A stretch of 64,000 bases of DNA from NCBI GenBank assembly GCA_046331245.1, contig JAXLRH010000007.1, positions 124,001 to 188,000 on the forward strand, written 5' to 3'. The stretch comes from SSF14 sp046331245. Lineage in GTDB: Bacteria; Actinomycetota; Acidimicrobiia; Acidimicrobiales; Microtrichaceae. Position numbers and translations under genes: made by a program. Every line of letters starts with the position of its first letter. Within the stretch, counting starts at the first letter, position 1. Positions 25,046 to 33,132 of this stretch are shown here, piece after piece. Under the pieces are notes generated by a model. It searched no databases and had not been told where the DNA came from. It saw only the letters and a list, made by a program, of their open reading frames with translations.

Positions 25046-26126
25046 ATGGACACCGATCAGCTCGCGGGAATGGTTCGTCGTGTTCGCCGACGTCGAGTGC
25101 CCACACCTGGCGATCGCCGCTGTCCACCATCTCGCCGACCCGGCGATGCTGCGACTGCTGAGCCAGGTGCCGGGCCCGGGCCAGTGGCGGCCGGTGCTGC
25201 TGTTCGGCCGCGCTGGTACCGACCTCGTGCTCGAACACCCCGCCGACGCGCTCTCCGGCTCTTACCCGGACGGTGGGCGGGCGCTTCCGCGACACGGTCG
25301 ACCCGATGCCGCTGCTGGGGCGCTTCGTCACCGACCACGCAACCGAGCTCGAGGAGCTCGTCACCACGTTGTCGACGCAGACGAACGAAGCGCGCGGCAA
25401 GCCCGAACCGGTCGTGTCTGTATCCGTCGCACCGTGCTGCCGCGGCCGATCTCCCCGACCGTCCCCTCGCGCCGATCGAGGTCGGCGCCTCGGCCGGGCT
25501 CAACCTCAACTTCGACCGGTACCACTACGACTTCGGCGACGGCGTCGATCGCGGCGAGCCCGTCACCGGTGCGACTGAGTTGCGATCTCGGCCCCGACCC
25601 GGCGCCCTGTCGACGACGCGCTTCCCGCATCGCCGAACGCGCCGGCCTCGACGTGTCGCCCATCGACCTCAACGTCGCTACGAGCGCCGCTGGCTGGAAG
25701 GCGCATCTGGCCCGAGCAGCCCTGGTCCGCCACGCACGGTTCGACGCCGCGGTCGAGCCACGGCCTGCTCGCCGCCGCGCCCTGGTCGTCGACGACGCCG
25801 TCGACGGCATCGCCGACCTGATCGAGTCGCGCCCCGACGACGCGCTACCGTCGTCGTCCTCAACTCCTGGGTGCTCACCTACTCCGTACCGCGAGACCGG
25901 CGGGTCGTGCTCGACTCGATCCTCGATCTCATCGGATGCGACCGCGACCTCACCCACATCAGCGCCGAGGCCGAAGGCGTGTCGGGCTGCGCCGCTGCGC
26001 GCCGACTACGAGGAGCTGCACACGGTGGTGGCATGCGGCCGCTGGCGCGACGGCGAACGCACGCAGGTCGCGCATCGCCCGCTGCCAAGCGCATCTCCAG
26101 TGGATGGACTGGGTGCCCCCTCCTAG
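25046..26126 (+). pseudogene. DUF2332 family protein, frameshifted
   Basis: The ATG at 25046 starts a reading that must change frame repeatedly to follow the DUF2332 family: REWFVVFADVECPHLAIAAVHHLADPAMLRLL, QWRPVLLFG, FRDTVDPMPLLGRFVTDHATELEELVTTLSTQTNEARG, PIEVGASAGLNLNFDRYHYDFGDG, RAGLDVSPIDLN, LNSWVLTYSV, and the end HLQWMDWVPP. The family is of unknown function; GASAGLNLNFDRYHYDFG looks like a methyltransferase-type glycine-rich loop. I count at least six indels. The stop is uncertain, between 26126 and about 26163, depending on the last frame. Confidence 0.6.
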
Positions 26127-26144
26127 CCCTTCGTCCAGCGGAAG

Positions 26145-26177
26145 CCCCGGATCTACCGGGTAGCCGGTAGACCGGGG
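26145..26177. terminator. Bidirectional hairpin between converging genes
   Basis: CCCCGGATCTACCGG (26145-26159) pairs with CCGGTAGACCGGGG (26164-26177), with a single bulged A and a GTAG loop. It lies between the DUF2332 gene (+) and the thiolase gene (-). There is no T-run. The interval also holds an eight-base G run at about 26195-26202, which is error-prone for sequencing. Confidence 0.55.
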
Positions 26178-26224
26178 GTACAAACGGGTTGGCGGGGGGG
26201 GTCTGTGGCGGTCGGCCGGGGGGG

Positions 26225-27418
26225 TCAGCCGAGCTGCGACCCGTAGATACCGACGAAGCTCACCATCTCGCCGGGGTATCCGCCGAGGTTGTGGGTGAGC
26301 GCGAGGCCGCGGTCGGCCGTCGCGATCTGGCGATCCTCCGGCGCCTCGCCGCGGAGCTGGAGCCACGCCTCGAAGATCATTCGGAGGCCGGAGGCACCCA
26401 CGGGGTGGCCGAAGCTCTTGAGCCCGCCGTCGGGGTTCACCGGCAGCTGACCGCCGAGATCGAACACGCCGGCGTTGATGTCCTTCCACGCCTCGCCGCG
26501 CTTGCTGAAGCCGAGGTCCTCCATGAGCACCATCTCGGTGGGCGTGAAGCAGTCGTGCACCTCGGCCATCGCGAGCTGGTTGAGCGGGTCGGTGATGCCG
26601 GCCTGCGCGTAGGCGTCGAGACCGGCGGCCTCGCACTCGCGGAACGTCGTGTAGTCGTAGCTCGAGTCGATGAGCCCCGAGCCGTTGCCGGCCACGAACG
26701 AGAGGGCCTTCACGTACAGCGGCTTGTCGGTGTAGCGGTGGGCGTCCTCCGCACGACACACGATGGCCGCGGCGGAGCCGTCGGCGACGCCGGCGCAGTC
26801 CATCACCGACAGCTGACCGGCGACGGCCGCCATCTTGCAGATCGCGTCGACGTCCATCTCGCGGCGGTACATGGCGCGGGGGTTGCGGGCGCCGTTGTGG
26901 TGGTTCTTCGACGCGATGCGCGCCACGGTGCGACGGAGCTCGTCCTTGTCGACCCCGTACTTCTCGGCGTACGCCGGCAGCACGAGGCTGAACATGGCGG
27001 CGGCCGTGAGCGTGCGGTTGGTGCCGTCGTTGGGGATGGGGAACGCGTTGAGCCCCTGGAAGCCCGAGTCCTTCACCTTCTCGACGCCGAGGGCCATGGC
27101 CGTGTCGTACGCGCCGGAGGCGACGGCGTAGCACGCCTGGCGCAGGGCCTCGGAGCCCGTCGCGCAGAAGTTCTCGACGCGGCTCACGGGCTTGCCCTCG
27201 AGCTTCAGGGCCGAGGCCATCGGCACGCCCGACATGGCCGACTGCGCGGTGCCGAACCAGAACGCGTCGATGTCGTCCTTCGGGATGCCGGCCGACTTGA
27301 AGGTCTCCTCGGCCGCATCGATCATCAGGTCGTCGGTGCCCTTGTCCCAGTGTTCGCGGAACGGGGTGCACCCCATGCCGACGATCGCGACGCGGTCCTT
27401 GATGCCATGACTGCTCAT
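26225..27418 (-). CDS. SCP-x type thiolase (Ltp-like lipid-transfer thiolase/aldolase)
   Basis: A 397-residue thiolase-superfamily protein of the sterol-carrier-protein-x type. The nucleophile is in NFCATGSEAL (Cys near residue 88); EVHDCFTPTEM, FGHPVGASG and the C-terminal LTHNLGGYPG are the SCP-x motifs. In steroid degraders such proteins (Ltp2 and relatives) pair with a DUF35 partner and perform thiolytic or retro-aldol cleavage of side-chain acyl-CoAs. The ATG at 27418 overlaps the stop of the upstream HMG-CoA-synthase-like/DUF35 gene (ATGA), which suggests that the two products form a complex. Confidence 0.85.
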   Translation of the reverse strand: MSSHGIKDRVAIVGMGCTPFREHWDKGTDDLMIDAAEETFKSAGIPKDDIDAFWFGTAQSAMSGVPMASALKLEGKPVSRVENFCATGSEALRQACYAVASGAYDTAMALGVEKVKDSGFQGLNAFPIPNDGTNRTLTAAAMFSLVLPAYAEKYGVDKDELRRTVARIASKNHHNGARNPRAMYRREMDVDAICKMAAVAGQLSVMDCAGVADGSAAAIVCRAEDAHRYTDKPLYVKALSFVAGNGSGLIDSSYDYTTFRECEAAGLDAYAQAGITDPLNQLAMAEVHDCFTPTEMVLMEDLGFSKRGEAWKDINAGVFDLGGQLPVNPDGGLKSFGHPVGASGLRMIFEAWLQLRGEAPEDRQIATADRGLALTHNLGGYPGEMVSFVGIYGSQLG

Positions 27419-28830
27419 CGGATGGGCCGTCCTTTCCAGAAGTAGTTCGAGATGCCGTCGCTCTGGTTGAGGCGCCGGAAGGTCATCTCGACGCGGTCGC
27501 CGACGGCGATGCGGTCGGGGGTGGTGTCGCAGATCTCGACGGGGAGGCGCCCACCGGCGGTGCCGTCGGGGCCGTCGAAGTCCACGACGGCGAAGATCAC
27601 CGGCGGGCTCGGCGAGTAGGCGAGGCGGTCGATGGTGAACGTGACGACCGTGCCCTTGGCGTCGGCCATCGGCAGCGGATCCATGTCGTCGACGTTGCCG
27701 CCCACGAAGCTCACCCGGGCCGGAGGGAGGTGCACGGCGCCGGTGGCGCGGTCGCGGGAGCCGACGAACCCGAACTTCCAGTCGATGGAGCGACCGGCGG
27801 CCGATGCCGACGAGCGGGCGGGCTCGGGACGGTTGGGCGGATTCGGCACGAGCGTGCCGCGCCAGGCGAGGAACTTCGCGTACGGCAGCGAGGAGTTGCC
27901 GGCCTCGATCTGCTCGGCGATCGATCGTGTCGCGGCGAACGAGCCGATGGCGTCGGTGGTGCGGAACACCAACACGTCGGCCCCGTCGGCGAGCGACACG
28001 AGCGCCACCGTCTGGCCCGGCGTCGCCGTCTCGAGCCAGGTCGCGAGCTGCAGCGCGGCCTCGGCCGCGCCGACGTTGCCGACCGTGTCGGACAGCGTCA
28101 CGCCGACCGGGCGACCGAGCTTCTTCGCCACGGCGCCGTTGGCACGGGCGTGCGGCCCGGCGACGAGCACGGCGTCGAGATCGTCGGCGACGAGGCCGGT
28201 GGCCTTCAACGCGTCGGCGAACGCCTGCTGCCCGAGCGCCACGTACTGGGTCTCGCCGAAGCGCTCCTCCCACGACTTGGTGCGGGCCTCGCCCGGGGCC
28301 CGCCAGCGGTCGAGGAACTCGTGGGTGACCGATGCCCCGCCGAGGTACTCGGCGATGACCGAACCGGCGGACTCGTCACCGACGACGAGCGCCGCGCCGG
28401 CATCGCCTCCGGCCGACTCGTCGGGCGAGTTGGCGGGGCCCGTACGGATGTCGGAGCTGACGACGAGCACGGCGGGCTCGCTCGAACGGAGCGCGGCGCG
28501 GAGCGCACCGGTGCCGGAGCGGACGGCGCTGCCGGCGTCGAACGCCGCCGTCGACGACGGCAGCCGGAGCGCTGCGTGCACGATCGTGGCGTTGGTCTTC
28601 TCGGCGTACGTCGGCGTGGACGTCGCGAACCAGAGCGTCTCGGGCTCGAGGCCCGACGGCGCCGACGCGAGCGCCAGGCGCCCGGCCTCGACCGCGAGGG
28701 TGGACGTGTCCTCGTCGTAGGAGGCGACGGTGCGCGTCCCCGCGCCCCGGCCTCCGTGGAAGGCCCCGATGGCGGAGCGCTCGAGGCGCCAGTAGGGCAG
28801 GTATCCGGCGGCGCTGATGATTCCTCGCAT
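27415..28830 (-). CDS. HMG-CoA-synthase-fold protein fused to a DUF35 OB-fold domain, active-site Cys missing
   Basis: A 471-residue fusion. Residues 1 to about 320 have the KAS III/HMG-CoA synthase fold (GIISAAGYLPYWRLER, VGDESAGSVIAEYLGG, VAGPHARANG with the active-site His, TLSDTVGNVGAAEAALQLA). The nucleophile motif ACxxGT reads AVRSGT, so the catalytic Cys is Val. Residues about 330-470 are a DUF35 domain (WKFGFVGSRDRATGAVHLPPARVSF ... VEMTFRR) that has also lost its zinc-knuckle cysteines. In archaea a thiolase, an HMG-CoA synthase and a DUF35 protein form a channelling complex; here two are fused and the third is coupled. The role is probably structural or acyl-CoA binding. Confidence 0.7.
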   Translation of the reverse strand: MRGIISAAGYLPYWRLERSAIGAFHGGRGAGTRTVASYDEDTSTLAVEAGRLALASAPSGLEPETLWFATSTPTYAEKTNATIVHAALRLPSSTAAFDAGSAVRSGTGALRAALRSSEPAVLVVSSDIRTGPANSPDESAGGDAGAALVVGDESAGSVIAEYLGGASVTHEFLDRWRAPGEARTKSWEERFGETQYVALGQQAFADALKATGLVADDLDAVLVAGPHARANGAVAKKLGRPVGVTLSDTVGNVGAAEAALQLATWLETATPGQTVALVSLADGADVLVFRTTDAIGSFAATRSIAEQIEAGNSSLPYAKFLAWRGTLVPNPPNRPEPARSSASAAGRSIDWKFGFVGSRDRATGAVHLPPARVSFVGGNVDDMDPLPMADAKGTVVTFTIDRLAYSPSPPVIFAVVDFDGPDGTAGGRLPVEICDTTPDRIAVGDRVEMTFRRLNQSDGISNYFWKGRPIR

Positions 28831-28848
28831 CCGGCAAGTGTAGGACTT

Positions 28849-28865
28849 TCTGACGATCCGTCAGA
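28849..28865. promoter_or_regulatory. 17-bp palindromic operator, copy 4
   Basis: TCTGACG-ATC-CGTCAGA, a perfect inverted repeat, 18 bp upstream of the minus-strand start at 28830 and 35 bp from the plus-strand CoA-transferase start at 28901. A minus-strand TACACT (28837-28842) lies between the site and the start codon, which would make that mRNA nearly leaderless. Confidence 0.75.
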
Positions 28866-28900
28866 AACCGGATCGCGGCCCTCCGGTATCGTCTCCGCTC

Positions 28901-30145
28901 ATGCACCTCGGAGAGATCGCCAACGAAGCCGCCCTCCCCTTCGGCAAGCCGCTCGACGGCGTCCGGGTGCTGGCCGCCGAGCAGATGCAGGCCCTCCCCT
29001 ACGCCACACAGCTGCTCGCCCGGCTGGGCGCGGAGGTCGTGAAGGTCGAGCACCCGGTCACCGGCGAGTCCGGCCGGGGGGCGCAGCCCGCCATGCTCGA
29101 TCCCGAGGGTCGCGCAGTCGGCGCGACGTTCCTGCGGAACAACCTCGACAAGCGCTCCGTCGGCATCGACCTGAAGCACCCCCGCGGGCGCGAGCTGTTC
29201 GTCGAGCTCGCCGGGAAGTTCGACATCGTCGGCGAGAACTTCAAGGCCGGCACCATGGATCGCCTCGGTCTCGGGTACGAGGCACTCTCCGCCGTGTACC
29301 CACGGCTGATCGTCGTGTCGGTGTCGGGCTTCGGCAACCTGGGCGACTCGCCCTACGGGTCGTGGCCGGCGTACGCCATGGTGCCGGAGGCCATGTCCGG
29401 CATCTACGACTATGCGCGCCGCGGCGACGAGCCCCCTCGCGTCGTCCCGGTCGGCGCGCTGGGCGACATCAGCACCGGCCTGTTCGCCGTCATCGGCGTG
29501 ATGGCCGCACTGCGCCATCGCGATGCCACCGGGCTCGGCCAGTACGTCGACATCGCGATGCTCGACGCGATGGTGTCGATGACCGACGTCGTCACCAATC
29601 TCTGGTCGCTCGGCGAGCGGCCGCAGGAGGGGCCCAACGGCATCATGGCGAGCTTCAAGGCGGCCGACGGCTACTTCGCGATGCAGGTGGTGCGCGAGCA
29701 CCAGTTCGAGACGCTCGCGAACATGATCGGCGCCCCCGAGTGGGTGGGCGACGAGCGATTCGCCACCCGCATGGGCTGGGGCCGGCACACCGAGTCGGTC
29801 ATCCGCCCGAAGCTGGAGGAGTGGGCCGCCGCCTACACCCGCCTCGAGGTGTGCCACCTGCTCGGCAGCGCCAACATCCCCTCGGGCCCCGTCCACACCG
29901 CGCCGGAGGTGATCGCCGATCCCCACGTCGCCGCCCGCCACATGCTCGTGGAGATGGAGCGCACCGACAACGGCGCCGACCCGGTCCTCATCCCGGGCAA
30001 CCCGGTGAAGATGTCACGCGTGGCCGAGGGTCCGGAGACGCGGGTGCCCTGGGTCGGCGAGCACACCGAGGAGGTGCTGAGCGCCGAGCTCGGCCTGACC
30101 GCTGCGGAGATCGGCGCCCTGCGCGACGATGGCGTGATCACCTGA
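28901..30145 (+). CDS. Family III CoA-transferase (CaiB/BaiF)
   Basis: A 414-residue family III CoA-transferase. The N-terminal Rossmann part has LDGVRVLAAEQMQALPYATQLLARLGAEVVKVEHP, with NLDKRSVGIDLKHPRGRELF following. The catalytic Asp lies in VGALGDISTGLFAVIG (near residue 188), and the C-terminal PVHTAPEVIADPHVAARHML is standard. It moves CoA between organic acids, probably recycling CoA in the acyl-CoA pathway. It diverges from the HMG-CoA-synthase-like gene across operator copy 4. Confidence 0.85.
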   Translation: MHLGEIANEAALPFGKPLDGVRVLAAEQMQALPYATQLLARLGAEVVKVEHPVTGESGRGAQPAMLDPEGRAVGATFLRNNLDKRSVGIDLKHPRGRELFVELAGKFDIVGENFKAGTMDRLGLGYEALSAVYPRLIVVSVSGFGNLGDSPYGSWPAYAMVPEAMSGIYDYARRGDEPPRVVPVGALGDISTGLFAVIGVMAALRHRDATGLGQYVDIAMLDAMVSMTDVVTNLWSLGERPQEGPNGIMASFKAADGYFAMQVVREHQFETLANMIGAPEWVGDERFATRMGWGRHTESVIRPKLEEWAAAYTRLEVCHLLGSANIPSGPVHTAPEVIADPHVAARHMLVEMERTDNGADPVLIPGNPVKMSRVAEGPETRVPWVGEHTEEVLSAELGLTAAEIGALRDDGVIT

Positions 30146-30158
30146 CAGGAGTCGTGGC

Positions 30159-30509
30159 ATGGCGAAGAAGATCGATCCCGTCGCACTCGTGACCGAGCTC
30201 TGCATGGCCCTCCCCGGCGCCGAGAACAAGCCGTTCGGCGGGCACGAGGCGCCGGCGTTCCGCGTCCGCGACAAGATCTTCGTCAAGGTCAACGAGGACC
30301 TCTCCGGCTTCACCTGCAAGGCCCCACCGGGCGTGCAGGAGGTGCTGGTGCAGTCGGAGCCGAACCGCTTCTACGTGCCGGACTACGTCGGGCGCAACGG
30401 ATGGATCGGCGTGCGGTTCGTCGACGTCGACCGCGACGAGCTCGCGGCGATCGTGACCGACAGCTATCGCATGACGGCGCCGAAGCGCCTGCTCAGCGAG
30501 CTCGACTGA
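30159..30509 (+). CDS. MmcQ/YjbR family protein
   Basis: A 116-residue MmcQ/YjbR (DUF419) protein: AENKPFGGHEAPAFRVRDKIFVKV, FTCKAPPGVQEVLVQSEPNRFYVPDYVGRNGWIGVRF and DSYRMTAPKRL. The fold resembles a CyaY-like DNA-binding or secretion-regulator fold, but the function is unknown. It follows the CoA-transferase after 13 bp and is probably co-transcribed. Its last 17 bp overlap the converging membrane protein gene. Confidence 0.82.
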   Translation: MAKKIDPVALVTELCMALPGAENKPFGGHEAPAFRVRDKIFVKVNEDLSGFTCKAPPGVQEVLVQSEPNRFYVPDYVGRNGWIGVRFVDVDRDELAAIVTDSYRMTAPKRLLSELD

Positions 30510-30840
30510 GCCGGTCGATCTGGCCGGCGACGAACGCCACTCCGACCAGCAGCGCGACCGTCACCGCCGTCGCGAGCCAGATGAGATAGGCGAACACCGT
30601 CGCGCCGGCGTCGACGTGGAACGCGCCCTCGAGCGGCGCCGTCATCACGACGAACCCGATGACGACCCCGGTCACGCCGGCGAGCATCGCCAGCATGTGC
30701 AGCACGAGCCGCAGTGCCTCGACGCGGTCGACCGGGGCCGCGACGCCCGAGCCGTCGGGCGGCCCGTTGCGCTGCGCCCGCACCGCGAGCACGCCCAGCA
30801 CGAAGACGACGACGAAGAGGGGGCCGGCGATGAGTGGCAT
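30493..30840 (-). CDS. Small integral membrane protein
   Basis: A 115-residue protein with three predicted transmembrane helices (about 2-20, 46-68 and 82-105), separated by a short basic loop (RAQRNGPPDGSG). I do not recognise the family. Its 3' end overlaps the MmcQ/YjbR gene by 17 bp on the opposite strand. It lies 9 bp downstream of the acyl-CoA dehydrogenase gene and is probably the last gene of that transcript. Confidence 0.6.
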   Translation of the reverse strand: MPLIAGPLFVVVFVLGVLAVRAQRNGPPDGSGVAAPVDRVEALRLVLHMLAMLAGVTGVVIGFVVMTAPLEGAFHVDAGATVFAYLIWLATAVTVALLVGVAFVAGQIDRLSRAR

Positions 30841-30849
30841 CGCCGAATG

Positions 30850-31989
30850 CTACGCAGCCGAGTCGTCCAGCACCGCGGAAGCGACGAGCTCCTCGCATCG
30901 GCGGGTGTCGTTCCAGCTGATCTGGAGCTGCTTCGCACGACGGAAGTAGAGCTGGATCTCGTACTCGAGGGTGAAGCCCACGCCGCCGAAGATCTGCTGC
31001 GCCATCGCCGTCGTGTCGCGGTAGGTGTTGCCGGCGAACAGCTTGGACATAGCGGCGAGCTTCGTCACCGGGCGCCCCAACGAGTGCGCCCACGCGGCCT
31101 CGTAGTTGAGCACCTTCGAACCGTCGAGCGCGGTCTTGGCGTCGGCCATGTAGTGCGACAGCGCCTGGAACGCGCCGAGCGGCTTGTCGAACTGCTCGCG
31201 ATCCTTCGAGTACTGCACGGTGATGTCGAGGGCGTGCTCGCACCCGCCGTTGGCATAGGCCGCGACGAGGATCATGGCGTCGTCCATCACCCGCTGCCAG
31301 GTGGCCCAACCGGTGCCTGCGGCGCCGATGCGGTCGGCGGCGGACACCTTCACGCCGTCGAAGTCGACGCGGTACTGCGTGTCGGAGCTGATCGACATCT
31401 TCTGCGTGAGCGTGACACCGGCGGCCGTCGGGTCGACGAGGAAGAGGTCGACGGCCTCCGGCGCCGACCCGGTGCGGGCGAGCACGACGAGCCGGGCGGC
31501 CGACGAACCGAAGTAGGCGTGCTGCTTGGTGCCGGTGAGCGTGAACCCGTCGCCGTCGGCCACGGCCTGGAGCTCGACGCCCTTGGGCCCGAAGCCGTTG
31601 TCGGGCTCGAGCCACGCCGGGGTGAAGATGACCTCGCCCGACGCGAGCTTCGGCACCCACTCCGCGATCTGGGCGTCGGAGCCGCCGGCGAGCAGGGCTC
31701 CGGCCGACACGACGCAGCTCACGAGATGGGGCAGCGGCGCGAGCGCCCGGCCGAGCTCCTCGTAGATCACGACGCCTTCCTGCATCGACATCCCCGAGCC
31801 GCCGTGGGCCTCGGGAATGGTCATGCCGAGGATCCCGAGCTCGGCGAGCTGGCTCCACATGCCGGTCGGGTAGCCGACCGGATCGTCCTCCATCGCGCGG
31901 ACGACGTCGAGGTTGGCGTGCTGCTCGCACATGCCGCGCACCATCTCGCGCAGCATGTCCTGCTCTTCGGTGAAGTCCAGGTTCAACAT
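30850..31989 (-). CDS. Acyl-CoA dehydrogenase (ChsE/FadE-type subunit)
   Basis: A 379-residue acyl-CoA dehydrogenase: N-terminal helices from MLNLDFTEEQDMLREMVRG, the middle beta-domain with LTGTKQHAYFGSSAARLVVLAR, and the C-terminal helical domain with FQALSHYMADAKT and FGGVGFTLEYEIQLYFRRAKQL. The Glu in FTLEYE is at the position of the base in FadE28-type partners of heterotetrameric sterol dehydrogenases. The start at ATG 31989 follows the MaoC gene. A second acyl-CoA dehydrogenase at 35643-36863 could be its partner, an inference from actinobacterial ChsE pairs. Confidence 0.83.
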   Translation of the reverse strand: MLNLDFTEEQDMLREMVRGMCEQHANLDVVRAMEDDPVGYPTGMWSQLAELGILGMTIPEAHGGSGMSMQEGVVIYEELGRALAPLPHLVSCVVSAGALLAGGSDAQIAEWVPKLASGEVIFTPAWLEPDNGFGPKGVELQAVADGDGFTLTGTKQHAYFGSSAARLVVLARTGSAPEAVDLFLVDPTAAGVTLTQKMSISSDTQYRVDFDGVKVSAADRIGAAGTGWATWQRVMDDAMILVAAYANGGCEHALDITVQYSKDREQFDKPLGAFQALSHYMADAKTALDGSKVLNYEAAWAHSLGRPVTKLAAMSKLFAGNTYRDTTAMAQQIFGGVGFTLEYEIQLYFRRAKQLQISWNDTRRCEELVASAVLDDSAA

Positions 31990-32002
31990 CGGGAACTCGC
32001 TC

Positions 32003-32503
32003 TCAGGGTTGCCAGTCGGCGCCACGGCGCGACCAGGGGTTGTCGTCGGGAGAGGTGGGCACGGCGACGCGAACCGTGCACGAGCTGCACAGCCGCGGTT
32101 CCGGATTCGTGGGGCCGAGCGCGGTGAGGGTGACCTCGACGCCGACCCAGCCGCAGCCGGCCGCGTCGGTGCCGACGTCGGTCACGGTGCCGGCGAAGGT
32201 CATCGTGTCGCCGGGGAAGATCGAGTCGCGCATGCGGAACTTCATGCGGCCGAGACGACCGGTCGGACCGGTCCAGTCGGTGAGGTACCGCTCGAACCAC
32301 GCCGCCTGGTTGGGCGTGTTGAGGAAGATGTCGGCCACGCCGTTGCGCTCGGTGGCGAACTTGTAGTCGTGGTGCATCGGCCGCCAGTCGCGGCTGGCGA
32401 TCGCGCCGAGCACGACCGTCGTGGGGGTGACCTCGATCGCGAGGTCGGGCAGGGCGTCGCCCACTGCGACGTCGGCGAGCAGGAGCTTCGGGGCGGTGAT
32501 CAT
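32003..32503 (-). CDS. MaoC-like enoyl-CoA hydratase, ChsH1-like
   Basis: A 166-residue hot-dog-fold hydratase. The catalytic hydratase-2 motif appears as ASRDWRPMHHDYKFA, followed by DIFLNTPNQAAWFERYLTDWTGP, a block I recall as near-identical in ChsH1 of Mycobacterium. ChsH1 pairs with ChsH2 to hydrate the steroid side-chain enoyl-CoA. The ATG at 32503 overlaps the stop of the upstream MaoC-N gene (ATGA), consistent with a heterodimer. The acyl-CoA dehydrogenase gene follows after 13 bp. Confidence 0.82.
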   Translation of the reverse strand: MITAPKLLLADVAVGDALPDLAIEVTPTTVVLGAIASRDWRPMHHDYKFATERNGVADIFLNTPNQAAWFERYLTDWTGPTGRLGRMKFRMRDSIFPGDTMTFAGTVTDVGTDAAGCGWVGVEVTLTALGPTNPEPRLCSSCTVRVAVPTSPDDNPWSRRGADWQP

Positions 32504-33030
32504 GCGGCACCTCGCACGTAGCCGAAACCGGTGTAGGTCTCGATGCCGACCAGCTCGTCGCGCTGGTTGTGGAACTCGACGTCGATCACCCAGAAGCGGC
32601 CGGTGCCGAGCTTCGTCGTCTTGGGACCGCTCACCGACTTCAGCACCTGCCGGTTGCTGATGCGGTCGCCGGGGCGAACCGGGTCGTAGAAGGTGATCGT
32701 GTTGTCGGTCATCACGGCCTCGGGGAGGCCGAAGATCCGCTTCATGTCGAAGTGCACCTGCAGGGCCACCTGCTCGCCCTCCGCCCCCGGCTGCCAGAAG
32801 TGCGGCCGCATCCACAGCGAGATGGTCGTGGGCGGAGCGATGGGGCCGCCGGTGACGTCGGCGGCGACCTCGTCGTCCCAGTAGATCGGGTTGCCGTTCT
32901 GCGTCGCCGCGCAGGTGTTGTAGGTGTACCCGCGCTCGACGTCGAAGTCGGCGCTCTGGTGGTAGAGCGGCACGCCGATCATCGCGGTGACCTCGGCGGG
33001 CAGCTCGGTCGTGGCGGTCTCGTCTCCCAT
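32500..33030 (-). CDS. MaoC N-terminal-domain hydratase subunit (ChsH2 N-terminal-like)
   Basis: A 176-residue FAS1/MaoC-N type hot-dog protein: VPLYHQSADFDVERGYTYNTCAATQNGNPIYWDDEVA, PPTTISLWMRPHFWQPG, YDPVRPGDRISNRQVLKSVSGPKTTKLGTGRFWVIDVEFHNQRDELVG. It lacks the DUF35 domain present in mycobacterial ChsH2; DUF35 occurs instead fused to the protein at 27415-28830. It is first in the operon MaoC-N, MaoC, acyl-CoA dehydrogenase, membrane protein. A well-formed promoter and the 17-bp palindrome lie just upstream. Confidence 0.8.
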   Translation of the reverse strand: MGDETATTELPAEVTAMIGVPLYHQSADFDVERGYTYNTCAATQNGNPIYWDDEVAADVTGGPIAPPTTISLWMRPHFWQPGAEGEQVALQVHFDMKRIFGLPEAVMTDNTITFYDPVRPGDRISNRQVLKSVSGPKTTKLGTGRFWVIDVEFHNQRDELVGIETYTGFGYVRGAA

Positions 33031-33058
33031 GGCAGCCTCCCCTCCCGAACGAACCGAA

Positions 33059-33104
33059 TCTGACGGACCGTCAGATTCTAGGAGATCGGTCCCGCGGCTC
33101 CCAA
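33059..33104 (-). promoter_or_regulatory. Promoter with 17-bp palindromic operator, copy 5
   Basis: The palindrome TCTGACG-GAC-CGTCAGA occupies 33059-33075. On the minus strand a -35 TTGGGA (33099-33104) and a -10 TAGAAT (33075-33080) are spaced by 18 bp, and the -10 abuts the palindrome. A repressor bound there would cover the transcription start. The hydratase start codon is 28 bp downstream. Confidence 0.72.
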
Positions 33105-33132
33105 TCCGGCGACGTTCCGGGCGTTGCCGGGC

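Noticed and set aside
26225..28273. A 682-residue frame joining thiolase and the upstream region
   Set aside because: The N-terminal part is out of frame with the HMGCS/DUF35 gene; the thiolase begins at 27418.
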